Shown here one piece after another: positions 25,747-34,825 of a DNA stretch of 64,000 nucleotides. A program made the translations under genes and the position numbers. The first letter of the stretch is position 1, and each line of letters starts with the position of its first letter. Under the pieces are notes generated by a model. It saw only the letters and a program-made list of their open reading frames with translations, was not told the DNA's origin and searched no databases. The stretch comes from Hyphomicrobium sp. LHD-15 (GTDB taxonomy: Bacteria; Pseudomonadota; Alphaproteobacteria; Rhizobiales; Hyphomicrobiaceae). The stretch spans positions 854,501 through 918,500 of the forward strand of contig NZ_JAVIFT010000002.1 in the NCBI RefSeq assembly GCF_031157355.1, in the 5' to 3' direction.

Positions 25747-26225
25747 CGATCGATAGAGCGCCGGCTGGCGCACAACAGCGACTTGAGCAACTCGGTATCG
25801 TGCTGCCTTCGCCGCCGACGCCATTGGGCGCCTATGTCGAAGCGGTTCAGAGCGGCAACCTGGTTTTCTTCAGTGGAATGCTGCCGGTTGTCGCCGGAGT
25901 GCCGCAGTTTCTCGGACGCGTCGGCGGCGACCTAACCGTCGCGGCCGGCCGGCAGGCTGCCGTGACGGCCTGCCTCAATGCGCTTGCGGCAGCAAAGGAG
26001 TTCCTAGGCTCGCTCGACAGAGTGGCACGCATTCCCAAGCTCGGCGTGTACATCGCGACCGATGGCGACTTTCGCGACCACCCGAAAGTTGCGGACGGTG
26101 CGTCGGAATTGCTCGAGCAGGTTTTTGGCGCGGACAAACTCTCGACGCGGATCGTGCTCGGCGTCTCTAGCTTGCCTCTTGGCGTGCCGATCGAACTCGA
26201 ACTCGTTCTCGAAGCCCAACACTGA
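25740..26225 (+). CDS. RidA/YjgF-family protein
   Basis: A 161-residue member of the RidA superfamily, of the longer YjgF-like subgroup: AVQSGNLVFFSGMLPVVAGV near the N-terminus, then AVTACLNALAAAKEFLGSLD, and VLGVSSLPLGVPIELELVLE at the end. The archetype deaminates reactive enamines. This branch lacks the usual C-terminal arginine context, so its reaction is not certain. It overlaps the SDR gene and is likely co-transcribed. Confidence 0.85.
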   Translation: MVAIDRAPAGAQQRLEQLGIVLPSPPTPLGAYVEAVQSGNLVFFSGMLPVVAGVPQFLGRVGGDLTVAAGRQAAVTACLNALAAAKEFLGSLDRVARIPKLGVYIATDGDFRDHPKVADGASELLEQVFGADKLSTRIVLGVSSLPLGVPIELELVLEAQH

Positions 26226-26271
26226 GCCACTTCCCGTCTGTGTCCTTGTTTTTTTGTCAGGGAGTATTTCG

Positions 26272-26829
26272 ATGAGGAAAATTCCGCACTGGCTTCTGGT
26301 TATTACGCCTGTCGTGCTGGCCGTTCTCGGTGGCAGAGCCATTTCCGCGCAAGACAAATACACGGTGCAAGTGCCCAACGGGCTCGCGTTCTCCGAGTTC
26401 AGGGGATACGAGACTTGGGAAGTCGTTGCTCTCAGTCACGCTGGCGATTTGATGGCAGTCATCGTTGCCAATCCCGCGATGATCGACGCCTACAAGGCCG
26501 GCATTCCCGGCAACGGCAAGCCTTTCCCGGACGGCGCCAAGATGGCCAAAATACATTGGAAGGCGAAAACGAACGAGGAGGCGCCTTCCCAACCGCAGGT
26601 GACGGGCGACCTGCACGATGTCGACTTCATGGTGAAGGATAGCAAGAGGTTCGCGGACAGCGGTGGATGGGGCTATGGGGCGTTCATGTATGACACCGTA
26701 TCGGACGCTTTCAGGCCCTACACGTTGAATGACGAGCCGCCGCAGGATCAAGACGCGAAGTGCGGGTTCGCGTGCCACACGATCGTGGAAAAGAAGGACT
26801 ACGTTTTCACGGCCTATGCTCGGAGATGA
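26272..26829 (+). CDS. Cytochrome P460-like periplasmic protein
   Basis: A 185-residue secreted protein. It has a signal peptide (IPHWLLVITPVVLAVLGG), then FRGYETWEVVALSHAGDLMA and the cytochrome P460 core. Near the C-terminus CGFACHTIVEKKDYVFT carries the haem-attachment cysteines as C-x3-C-H (C164, C168, H169), not the standard C-x2-C-H. Some P460-family members show this spacing. AGGGAG precedes ATG 26272. It follows RidA by 46 bases and is probably in the same operon. Confidence 0.82.
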   Translation: MRKIPHWLLVITPVVLAVLGGRAISAQDKYTVQVPNGLAFSEFRGYETWEVVALSHAGDLMAVIVANPAMIDAYKAGIPGNGKPFPDGAKMAKIHWKAKTNEEAPSQPQVTGDLHDVDFMVKDSKRFADSGGWGYGAFMYDTVSDAFRPYTLNDEPPQDQDAKCGFACHTIVEKKDYVFTAYARR

Positions 26830-26988
26830 CAGGAACGCCCTACGATCGCTGTCCGCGCTAGATTAACTGTCTCGGCTTCATGTTCGAGCCTAGTGGGCAG
26901 ATGCGAACTTTGCGGCCTCGCTCACTTTCGCTTGTGGGACTTTCCGGTGATCGGCAGGGCGTGTTCGCGACACTGATCCGGCATTCGG

Positions 26989-28158
26989 TCAGGATTTGAC
27001 GCGGGCGAATGACTTGGCGCCGATCGCCAGCAGGCCCGCGAGCAGGCCCCAGAACGTCGAACCGAGCCCGTACAAGGCCAAGCCCGATGCCGTGGCGAGG
27101 AAGGTTATGATGGCTGCGTCGCGTTGCTCCTTCTCCTGAAGCATGGCCTCAATCGCACCGAGCAAGGCGGGAATAAGCGCGATGCCTGTCAATGCCGCTA
27201 TCAAAGGCGGAGGCAGCGCAAGAAAAACGCGAACAAGTAGCGGAGCGAGGGCCGCCAGCAGCAGATAGAAGCCGGCGTAGAGAGCCGCGACGAGCCATCT
27301 TTTATCGGCGTCGGGGTGGGCGTCATCGTTTATGCAGATCGCCGCAGTGATGGCCGCGAGGTTGATTCCGTGGGCGCCAAATGGCGCCGCCGCCAGGCTT
27401 GCAACTCCTGTCCCGAGCAGGAGCGGTCTCAATGCTGGCGCGTAGCCAGAAGTGCGAAGCACCGCCAGGCCGGGGAGGTTTTGCGAAACGAGGGTAACAA
27501 GAAATAGCGGGATCCCCAGGCCAAGTATCGATTGCAAGTCGAATACTGGCAGCGCTGGATCGAGGCGCCCAAACGTTGGGCCCGCCGGCATCGATGCGAG
27601 ATCGCCCCGAGCAAGCGCGAGCAACAAGCCCGCGACTAGAACGAGCAGGAGTGCATAGATAGGCGCGCGTTGTCGCGCGATAAGGAAAACGGCGACCAGC
27701 GCCAGGACGAGACTGGGATCGACCGTTCCCAACGCGAATAAGCCAAGGCAAAACGGCAGCAGAACGCCCGCCAGCATCGCTGAAGCAATCGCGGTGGGAA
27801 TTAGCTGCGCCAACCGCCCCAGGGCTGGGATGAGACCAAGCGCGATCATCATGAGCGCGGCTGCAATGAACACGCCGACAACGGCCGGCCAGGCTAGCCC
27901 TGGCGCTGTTGCAGCGAGCAAGGCCGCGCCCGGCGTCGACCATGCCAACACAATGGGTATACGCAGCGTGAAGGATAAGGCCGCTCCCGCCAACGCGATC
28001 CCGAGGCAAAGTGCGGTAACGGCGGATGTGGTTTGTTCGACATCGGCACCGAGGGTTCGCATCGCCTGCACGACAAGAGCAATTGTGCCGCCGAAGCCGA
28101 CAAGCGTCGCGATCAGGGCAGAAGACCACGCCGTCGGAGGCGGGAGTTTCGCAAGCAT
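26989..28158 (-). CDS. BenE-family benzoate/H+ symporter-like transporter
   Basis: A 389-residue inner-membrane protein with about eleven to twelve hydrophobic segments, of the BenE family. FGGTIALVVQAMRTLGAD, LRIPIVLAWSTPGAALLA, VSQNLPGLAVLRTSGYAPAL and AICINDDAHPD are typical segments. BenE members import benzoate with protons, but many have untested substrates. It is a single gene with no adjacent aromatic-degradation genes, so the benzoate role is only family-based. Confidence 0.85.
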   Translation of the reverse strand: MLAKLPPPTAWSSALIATLVGFGGTIALVVQAMRTLGADVEQTTSAVTALCLGIALAGAALSFTLRIPIVLAWSTPGAALLAATAPGLAWPAVVGVFIAAALMMIALGLIPALGRLAQLIPTAIASAMLAGVLLPFCLGLFALGTVDPSLVLALVAVFLIARQRAPIYALLLVLVAGLLLALARGDLASMPAGPTFGRLDPALPVFDLQSILGLGIPLFLVTLVSQNLPGLAVLRTSGYAPALRPLLLGTGVASLAAAPFGAHGINLAAITAAICINDDAHPDADKRWLVAALYAGFYLLLAALAPLLVRVFLALPPPLIAALTGIALIPALLGAIEAMLQEKEQRDAAIITFLATASGLALYGLGSTFWGLLAGLLAIGAKSFARVKS

Positions 28159-28452
28159 GGTCGTTGTCCTGAAGTTCGGGCCGCTAACGCGAGAGAGGGG
28201 TTAGTTCACGGCGGGCCGAGAAGCACCGAGCGGGGATCAGTTGAACTTACGGCCAGTTGTGGACATTTGTCCGTGCAGACGGTTGGGCCAACTGCGGCTG
28301 GTTCAAATGCCCACCTGATGGGGTTGACCAGACGCTATGGCGACGAGGACGACGGTCGAGTGCGCAATCCTAAGCTCATGCGCGGGCGTCTGAAGAAAGT
28401 GATTACGAAAGGAGTAGGGACAGCAAGATGACTGCGCTGCGGCTTCTGCAGC
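28159..28452. other. Intergenic region between two minus-strand genes
   Basis: No supported gene. It must hold the promoter of the BenE-like gene. The frames seen here are shadows and have no family features. Confidence 0.5.
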
Positions 28453-28887
28453 TTACTCGTCTTGCTGACTTTCCCGCCACTTTCTGACATGCGGGATGCG
28501 CGGGACAACCACAGCATAGGCTGATGCAATGACTGCAATCACGTACCAGCCAACGCCAATCGCCATGCCGATGGCTGCAGCGAACCAGATCGCGGCTGCT
28601 GTGGTTAGATTTTTTACACTGTTGTTGTCACTTTTCAGGATCATACCAGCGCCAAGAAAGCCAACTCCGGAGACCACTTGGGCTGCAATTCGAGCGGGGC
28701 TGTTCGGGTCGGCGACGGTCGATATGAATGTGAACAAGCAGGCACCAGCCATAACGAAGCAGTGTGTGCTGATGCCAGCGGGCTTGTTGCGAAGCTCCCT
28801 CTCAACTCCGATCAAGGTGCCGAGCACCAAGCACAGCGTGAGCTTGACAGCGAACACGCCTTCGAATCCAGTCAGCCAACTTCCCAT
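28453..28887 (-). CDS. MgtC/SapB-family membrane protein
   Basis: A 144-residue protein with the N-terminal membrane domain of MgtC/SapB: FAVKLTLCLVLGTLIGVERE, then RNKPAGISTHCFVMAGACLF and VSGVGFLGAGMILKSDNN. These segments are strongly conserved. There is no MgtC-type C-terminal soluble domain. Such short forms are common; MgtC proteins aid Mg2+ starvation adaptation, but short members are less defined. ATG 28887 starts the conserved part. Confidence 0.85.
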   Translation of the reverse strand: MGSWLTGFEGVFAVKLTLCLVLGTLIGVERELRNKPAGISTHCFVMAGACLFTFISTVADPNSPARIAAQVVSGVGFLGAGMILKSDNNSVKNLTTAAAIWFAAAIGMAIGVGWYVIAVIASAYAVVVPRIPHVRKWRESQQDE

Positions 28888-29052
28888 TAATATCCTTGGA
28901 TGATGCTTGAGCGTCGCTCTCGGTGCCAAACTGAGCAAACGCATATCTCACAGTTAGAGCGGGCCGATTGCTCGACCCGCCGCTGTTCTTCGTTATGAAC
29001 GGAATGAACGGATGAACCGGATGTGATTTATCCGAGGCCGCATGCGACAGCT

Positions 29053-29304
29053 TTAGTCTCTGGTGATTGCGAACACCGAGAAATCTTTGTCGAGTCGGAA
29101 GTCATACTGACCACTCTTGCATTTGACGTCTTCGGCCTCCAGAACGCCGGATCCTTCGCTTTCCTTCTCGTAAGTTCCCCCCTCGCATCCCCACTGCGCG
29201 ATGGCGTCCCTAATTTTAGCGATTTCTGCATCTGTGGGCTTGTCGTCTGCGAATGCAGGCGAGACGAAGATGGCAGCTATTGCAACAAACAAGAGTGCTT
29301 TCAT
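29053..29304 (-). CDS. Small PepSY-like secreted protein
   Basis: An 83-residue protein with a signal peptide (MKALLFVAIAAIFVSPAFA). A compact domain follows, DAEIAKIRDAIAQWGCEGGT, ending YDFRLDKDFSVFAITRD, which fits the PepSY-like layout (helix then beta strands). Function is unknown; small periplasmic PepSY proteins may inhibit proteases or bind metals. The longer frame from 29433 has no leader-like features. Confidence 0.72.
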   Translation of the reverse strand: MKALLFVAIAAIFVSPAFADDKPTDAEIAKIRDAIAQWGCEGGTYEKESEGSGVLEAEDVKCKSGQYDFRLDKDFSVFAITRD

Positions 29305-29833
29305 GGTGTTCTCGTTGGTTCGGTTGATGCCGCCCCTTCTTGGGAATTCCTCGCGCGCAGGGTATGGCTCGATGCCTGACAGGCGGCTGACAGCTTGCTC
29401 GGTTCGAACGGCCGAACTTTCCGACGAGCCCACGGGATTGGCCTTGGTGCTTCTATTTTTTCCACGAGGCCCACACTGTCCGAGACAGACCTGACATCAC
29501 ATCCTAACCCGCGGATATGCCGGCACGATTTCGCGTCGTCGCGAAATTCAACGATATCAATGAGATTGTTGGCTGTGGTGGCAGTCAGGAGCGAACTCGT
29601 CTCCGCGAATTCCCTGATATCGAGCGATTTACAGGGAATTTCGTCGATTTTTCTTCTTCGATGGGCTTGTGCGTTATCTCAAAAGCCCGCTGGCACGGCG
29701 ATTCTCTAGGCAATTCCCTAGCAGCTTGAACAGGGAATTCTATGGATGAAGCAATGATCGCCCGCGCTAGGAACAGGGAATTCAGCGGGGGAAGCAGGCA
29801 ATTTGTGAGCAATGTGTCTGAGAGACTTCAAAG
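29305..29833. repeat. Repeat-bearing intergenic region with AGGGAATT motifs
   Basis: No gene is supported in this 529-base gap. It holds a cluster of short motifs: ACAGGGAATT (29631-29640), AACAGGGAATTC (29729-29740 and 29772-29783), a degenerate CAGGCAATTT (about 29795), and the inverse GAATTCCCTG (29607-29616) and AATTCCCTAG (29712-29721). Similar AGGGAATT-rich stretches border mobile or decayed regions in several Hyphomicrobiales genomes. Spacing is irregular, so this is not a CRISPR array. It marks the left border of the phage-derived patch. Confidence 0.6.
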
Positions 29834-30820
29834 CTAGGTGCGGGCAATCATCTTGCGACGGCCGGCTTGTTGTCGTGCCGGAATCTTACCGTTGCGCTCC
29901 CACTCGGAAACCCATTTCGAGACCGTTCCCTTGTTGACGTTCCAAGTTGCCGCCAGGTCCTCTTGCGAGGCAACCGTTGCGCCGGTTGCGAGTCGGGCGA
30001 TGAGGTCCTGTTCAGCCCTATCCTTTGAGATGGTCGATACCTGCCAACCGTTGCCGACGTTGCGTCGGTTGCGTGGTCTGTGCTTGGCCAGCGCACTCAG
30101 GCGCGTGGCTGAGCGTTCGGGCAACCGTTGACCGCCCAGTCCGTATCCCAGTGAAATTATCGATCCCAGCTCGAAGAAGAGCGTGTAGGCGAATGGCTCG
30201 ATTAACATGAGTAAAGCTTTGGCCCGTGTCTTATCGGCTCCGAAAACCGCTGCCACCGCCGCCATTTTCTCCGCCTTTGGAGCGACGGGTTTGGGGGGAC
30301 CTAGCTTGAAGAGGTCGGAGTTGTTTCCTTTGACTGCATCTTCATAGACGCGGATTGTTGCTGCTATGCCGTCACAGCGCTTGCCTCGACCCGTGGCGCA
30401 CTCTCTCGCGTGCCGTTCGCGCGCTTCAGTGAGCATGGCGGTATTGGCCGATAGCGCTCTCTTCGTTGCGACGATTTGTTCGTTACGAGCTTCCACATCG
30501 AGGAGCCGAGCGTCACTCGACTCGGCTTGGCGACCGACTGAGTTGTAAACCGTCAAAGCGGTGCCGGCGACAAACAGGAGGCAAAATCCTAGGGCCGGGA
30601 GTCTGTGCCGTATTCTTGCGGCCTCGACCGCAAGGTGCCCCACGGCAATGGTCCCTACGACAGTAAACACGGTCAGGACATGTTCCATCGACCAATGGTG
30701 GCCTGCCGCTATGTCCTCGAGCAGAATGTACAAAGCGCCTGCGGTGAATGACATCCCGGCGGCAATGGCCAGTGATCGCTGTCCTGTTTTGATGGTCGAA
30801 TGGCTAGGGGCGTAGGCCAT
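29834..30820 (-). CDS. Membrane-anchored helix-turn-helix protein
   Basis: A 328-residue protein not matched to a named family. Three hydrophobic segments come early (AIAAGMSFTAGALYILLEDI, VLTVFTVVGTIAVGHLAVEA, LPALGFCLLFVAGTALTVYN). A Lys/Arg/Glu-rich, likely coiled, stretch follows (LLDVEARNEQIVATKRALSA and on), then a further hydrophobic segment (LLMLIEPFAYTLFFELGSII). The C-terminal ATVASQEDLAATWNVNKGTV and VSEWERNGKI read as a winged helix-turn-helix. Start 30820 follows CGGAG. It faces the ParB-methyltransferase gene. It may be a membrane-bound regulator or a phage-replication helper. Confidence 0.65.
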   Translation of the reverse strand: MAYAPSHSTIKTGQRSLAIAAGMSFTAGALYILLEDIAAGHHWSMEHVLTVFTVVGTIAVGHLAVEAARIRHRLPALGFCLLFVAGTALTVYNSVGRQAESSDARLLDVEARNEQIVATKRALSANTAMLTEARERHARECATGRGKRCDGIAATIRVYEDAVKGNNSDLFKLGPPKPVAPKAEKMAAVAAVFGADKTRAKALLMLIEPFAYTLFFELGSIISLGYGLGGQRLPERSATRLSALAKHRPRNRRNVGNGWQVSTISKDRAEQDLIARLATGATVASQEDLAATWNVNKGTVSKWVSEWERNGKIPARQQAGRRKMIART

Positions 30821-31106
30821 TGTTGCTCCGATGCTCATGACGACTCGCGTCGGAACGACAATGCTCGACTTTGGCGCGGTATCAACTCGTAGTTCGTTGT
30901 TTCGTCTTGGAAATTTGACTTTCTTCGTCGCTGGGACCGCGGCGCATTGCCGCAAAATGTTTAACTAAATCAATGACTTGTGTCGCTATTTCGATGTTGC
31001 TATGGCTTTGTGTCTGTAAGTCTCTCGCATGATTGGCTCTATCTGTCGCGAAGACGCGTCATCTTTTCGCAAGCTTAGGGAGACGCGTGAGCTACGCGTT
31101 AATAAT

Positions 31107-32477
31107 ATGGCCAGTCGCTCGCCTACCAACATCAGATCTTTCCAGCATCCAAGAATTGAGCAGCGAAGTGTTGGGTCGCTAAAAGCAGCGGATCGCAACG
31201 CGCGTACGCATTCGGTCAAGCAGATAGGGCAGATCGCCGAAAGCATCCGTTCATTCGGCTTCGTTAATCCCGTGTTGGTCGATCAAGCTGGTCGGATCGT
31301 TGCGGGGCATGGTCGCGTCGAGGCGGCACGCAAGTTGGGAATTGCCACCGTCCCGGTCCTCTGTCTGACGCATTTGTCCGACGCAGAGTTGCGCGCTTAT
31401 GCCCTCGCTGACAATCGCCTCGCCGAACTATCGGGATGGGACAAGGAGACCTTGTCAGTCGAACTGGCTGAGCTCGCCACGATTAACTGCAATTTCGACA
31501 TGTCAGTCACGGGCTTCGATCATGCTGAGATCGATCTCGTTATTCAGACGCGAGAGAAGACGTGCGACCCCCAAGATGAGGTTCCGGAAGTTCCTGCGGC
31601 AGATGAGATCGTTTCTCGCATTGGGGATCTTTGGGTCCTAGGGCAGCATCGCGTCATTTGTGGTGACGCCCGTGATGTAGCTGTTGTGCGGCGCTTGATG
31701 GGCCGCGATAGGGCCCGGATGGTTTTCACCGATCCACCCTATAACGTTCCGATTGACGGGCATGTCTCGGGACTTGGTCGGGAGCGACACCGCGACTTTG
31801 CTTGTGCCAGCGGTGAAATGAGCGCCGGCGAGTTCACAAAATTTCTTGAGACAGTTCTCGGAAATCTGGCTTCGTTGAGCGGCAATGGATCGCTGCACTA
31901 CGTATGCATGGACTGGCGGCATCTCAGTGAAATGACGAATGCCGGTGCGTCTGTGTACACGGAACTCAAGAACATGTGCGTCTGGAACAAGACCAATGGC
32001 GGAATGGGATCGTTCTATCGATCAAAACACGAACTCGTTTTTGTCTACAAGCATGGGAAGGCCAGTCACACGAACAACGTTGAGCTGGGTCGGTTCGGTC
32101 GATATCGATCGAATGTCTGGGAATACGCCGGCGTCAATACGTGGCGGAAGGGCCGTGACAAGGATTTGAAGGATCATCCGACGGTCAAGCCGGTCCTGCT
32201 TGTGGCTGACGCAATTCAAGATGCCAGCAATCGCGGTGATCTAGTTCTGGATGGCTTCGGAGGATCTGGCACGACACTGATTGCTGCTGAGCGCGTTGGG
32301 CGAAGGGCACGCTTGGTCGAACTCGAGCCGAAGTATGTCGATGTCACGATCCGGCGCTGGGAGAAGTCAACGGGCCAGAAGGCAGTACACGCAGAGACAG
32401 GCTTACTCTTCGGAGCGAAGGTGAACGGTGCGCGTCGGAGGTCTCAACGCGAGGCGGATCGGAGGTCGCGCGGATGA
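31107..32477 (+). CDS. ParB-like nuclease plus DNA methyltransferase fusion
   Basis: A 456-residue fusion. Residues about 18-110 are ParB/Srx-like (ESIRSFGFVNPVLVDQAGRI, VAGHGRVEAARKLG). After about 170 comes a DNA methyltransferase with DPPYN at about 209-213 (motif IV) before DGFGGSGTTLIAAERVGR at about 382 (motif I). That order marks the beta class, giving N6-adenine or N4-cytosine methylation. Fusions like this sit beside terminase genes in alphaproteobacterial prophages. Start ATG 31107 fits family length; its ribosome-binding site is weak. It overlaps the next gene by four bases. Confidence 0.88.
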   Translation: MASRSPTNIRSFQHPRIEQRSVGSLKAADRNARTHSVKQIGQIAESIRSFGFVNPVLVDQAGRIVAGHGRVEAARKLGIATVPVLCLTHLSDAELRAYALADNRLAELSGWDKETLSVELAELATINCNFDMSVTGFDHAEIDLVIQTREKTCDPQDEVPEVPAADEIVSRIGDLWVLGQHRVICGDARDVAVVRRLMGRDRARMVFTDPPYNVPIDGHVSGLGRERHRDFACASGEMSAGEFTKFLETVLGNLASLSGNGSLHYVCMDWRHLSEMTNAGASVYTELKNMCVWNKTNGGMGSFYRSKHELVFVYKHGKASHTNNVELGRFGRYRSNVWEYAGVNTWRKGRDKDLKDHPTVKPVLLVADAIQDASNRGDLVLDGFGGSGTTLIAAERVGRRARLVELEPKYVDVTIRRWEKSTGQKAVHAETGLLFGAKVNGARRRSQREADRRSRG

Positions 32478-32845
32478 AGAGTTACGACGTTGGCTACGGA
32501 AAGCCACCTAAACATTCCCGTTTTAAGCGGGGACAGTCGGGGAATCCCAAGGGTCGTCCAAAGGGGGCCCGTAACCTCGATGTCGCGGTGCAAGAAGAGC
32601 TGAAGCAGCTCGTAACGGTGAGAGAAAATGGCCGTGCACGAAGGCTTTCGAAGCGGGACGTCATCGCCAAGAGTTTGGTCAACAAGGCCGTTCAAGGTGA
32701 TCTGAAAGCACTGCAGCTCATCCTGAGCAAGGCGGATCGACAGGGCATTGATCCACCGCCGCTAAGTGAGCTGGAAACCATCGACAAGTCGATCCTTGAG
32801 CATTTTCAGCGACGACTGAAGCGGGGGCCAAACGATGCAGGATAG
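32474..32845 (+). CDS. DUF5681 protein, likely terminase small subunit-like
   Basis: A 123-residue basic protein. GYGKPPKHSRFKRGQSGNPK, followed by GRPKGARNLD, is the DUF5681 hallmark. These proteins are encoded just before a phage terminase large subunit and are believed to act as the DNA-recognition small subunit, though this is not formally shown. It overlaps both neighbours by a few bases. Confidence 0.82.
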   Translation: MKSYDVGYGKPPKHSRFKRGQSGNPKGRPKGARNLDVAVQEELKQLVTVRENGRARRLSKRDVIAKSLVNKAVQGDLKALQLILSKADRQGIDPPPLSELETIDKSILEHFQRRLKRGPNDAG

Positions 32846-34226
32846 ACTTCTCGTTGAGGCGCTTGTTCGCAACGACTTTCTGTCCTTCATCATGCGTACT
32901 TTCGATACCCTCGAAGGGGGCAAACCGTTTTTTCCTAACTGGCATATCGAACTCATCGCGGATCGTCTTCAACAAGCGTTTGATCGAAAAATCAAACGAC
33001 TGATCATCAACGTACCTCCTCGCAGCCTGAAGTCTATTTGTGCTTCTGTGGCGCTTCCTGCTTGGGCCCTCGGGCGCGATCCGACCCTTCGGATTGTCTG
33101 CGCGAGCTACTCTCAGGACCTGGCCGGCAAGCTGGCGCGAGACTGCAGAACAGTCATGGACGCCGATTGGTACCGGCGGGCATTTCCGCACACGCGTCTC
33201 AATCGCGACAAACGGGCGGAGGGGGAATTCGAAACTACAAAGGGAGGCTACCGACTTTCCACGTCGGTCGGGGGCACGCTTACCGGCCGAGGTGGAAACT
33301 TCGTGATTATCGACGACCCCATTAAGCCACAGGATGCGTACTCCGATGCGAGGCGCCAGTCGGCGAATGAGTGGTTTGACTCGACGCTCTTGTCGCGGCT
33401 CAACGATCAGAAGACCGACGTCATCATTATTATTATGCAGCGCGTTCACATCGACGATTTGACTGCGCATGTGATGGAAAAGGGAGGCTGGGAGGTCCTC
33501 TGCTTGCCACTAATTGCAGAACAAGATGAGAGCTTCAGGCTTTCGGACGGCAACGCGGTCGGCCGCAAATCAGGAGAGTTACTTCACGCTGAGAGAGTGC
33601 CTCGTGAGGTTGCGCAGCAATTGCGCATTTCCATGGGGGAACTAGCGTTCTCGGCGCAGTATCAGCAGGCACCCGTTCCCGTCGCAGGCAATCTCATCAA
33701 GAGGCATTGGTTGCGAACGTATGATTGCCTTCCCAAAGGCAATATCATTCAGAGCTGGGACGTCGCGATGACCACAAGTGGCAACTCGGACTGGTCCGTC
33801 TGTACGACGTGGTGCGCCGACCGGAGTCGGAAGCAATTCTGTTTGGTAGATGTCCTGCGGGACCGCTTCGAGTTTCCGGCTCTGAAGCGCGCAGTGGTGC
33901 GGCAGGCTCAGCGCTTTGATGCGAAGACGGTTCTGATCGAAAAGTCTGGCGTTGGAATAGGATTGGTCCAGCAACTTCGTGACGAAGGGCAAGTGCTGCC
34001 GATCGGTCTGGCACCAGAGAACTCAAAGGTGGCTCGGATGGAGGCGCAATCGACACGTTTTGAATCGGGCTCCGTTCTTCTACCTACATCCGCTTCCTGG
34101 CTGGACGTCTATAAGACAGAGCTTTTGTCATTTCCGGGCGGACGCCATGACGACCAGGTCGACAGCACGTCCCAATTTCTGAATTGGATTGAGTCTCGCC
34201 GCCCTCGTGCCGGAGTGCTGTTTTGA
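32835..34226 (+). CDS. terL: Phage terminase large subunit
   Basis: A 463-residue TerL. The ATPase part has a deviant Walker A, NVPPRSLKS (about residues 59-67), and Walker B FVIIDDPI (about 155-162). The C-terminal nuclease part has IQSWDVAMTTSGNSDWSV and GGRHDDQVDSTSQFL, with the metal-binding Asp residues. It packages phage DNA into a prohead. No portal, protease or capsid gene follows, so the unit is a remnant or a satellite-like cassette. Confidence 0.9.
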   Translation: MQDRLLVEALVRNDFLSFIMRTFDTLEGGKPFFPNWHIELIADRLQQAFDRKIKRLIINVPPRSLKSICASVALPAWALGRDPTLRIVCASYSQDLAGKLARDCRTVMDADWYRRAFPHTRLNRDKRAEGEFETTKGGYRLSTSVGGTLTGRGGNFVIIDDPIKPQDAYSDARRQSANEWFDSTLLSRLNDQKTDVIIIIMQRVHIDDLTAHVMEKGGWEVLCLPLIAEQDESFRLSDGNAVGRKSGELLHAERVPREVAQQLRISMGELAFSAQYQQAPVPVAGNLIKRHWLRTYDCLPKGNIIQSWDVAMTTSGNSDWSVCTTWCADRSRKQFCLVDVLRDRFEFPALKRAVVRQAQRFDAKTVLIEKSGVGIGLVQQLRDEGQVLPIGLAPENSKVARMEAQSTRFESGSVLLPTSASWLDVYKTELLSFPGGRHDDQVDSTSQFLNWIESRRPRAGVLF

Positions 34227-34255
34227 GGTTCGAACATGGCGCAGTAAGCTTCAGG

Positions 34256-34759
34256 TCAGTCGAATTGCGAACGAGGGGTGTTCTCCGCGAGAGCATGCAA
34301 GACCGCATTGGCGAGATCGACGGCGGTGTTTACCCGAAAACTCTGGTAGCGATCTCGAGACCCTACAAGGATGTTGGGCGACAACGTGTACTTGTCTCGC
34401 TTCTCTTGTGAAAGGTCTCTGATCCGAGACATGGGGATCAACCAAGATGCGGTCAGAGCAATGGTCTCCGGGTCGAAGAGGACGCAAAGGAGAAGTCGAT
34501 TGCCGAGCTCGCCGACTGAAGCCTTCCGGATATTGAACTGGACAGTGTTGCGCGCCGGGTTTGCGATTCGGGACTTAATCTGAATCGGCAGTTTGCCTTG
34601 TGTTTGTTTGTCGAGAACGATCAGATCTATACCGCAGTCGTCTGAGATCGGCACAAACGGCGACAATCGTCCAATTGATCCGAGGACGAGCATTGAAGCA
34701 ACCAGCGCTTCCGTAACTTTGCCCTTTTGGACGGTGCTCAGGTCAAGATTGTTGGTCAT
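34256..34759 (-). CDS. PD-(D/E)XK-like putative endonuclease
   Basis: A 167-residue protein. KGKVTEALVASMLVLG opens like PD-(D/E)XK proteins. DDCGIDLIVLD (Asp45) and LPIQIKSR (Q60-x-K62) form a likely D-x(n)-QxK active site, a known variant of the nuclease motif. It lies beside the terminase and is divergent from an XRE controller, an arrangement seen for type II restriction genes. It may cleave DNA, with the ParB-methyltransferase as possible partner; this is inference. Confidence 0.55.
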   Translation of the reverse strand: MTNNLDLSTVQKGKVTEALVASMLVLGSIGRLSPFVPISDDCGIDLIVLDKQTQGKLPIQIKSRIANPARNTVQFNIRKASVGELGNRLLLCVLFDPETIALTASWLIPMSRIRDLSQEKRDKYTLSPNILVGSRDRYQSFRVNTAVDLANAVLHALAENTPRSQFD

Positions 34760-34825
34760 GGCCTGTCTCCTTTTTCGCGACATGGGCGAAGCTGTTCCGC
34801 ATTGAAAGCGACGCGGTGCCGATTT

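Noticed and set aside
29607-29805. Repeats considered as a CRISPR array
   Set aside because: Motifs are 8-12 bases, irregularly spaced and in both orientations, with no equal spacers and no cas genes nearby.
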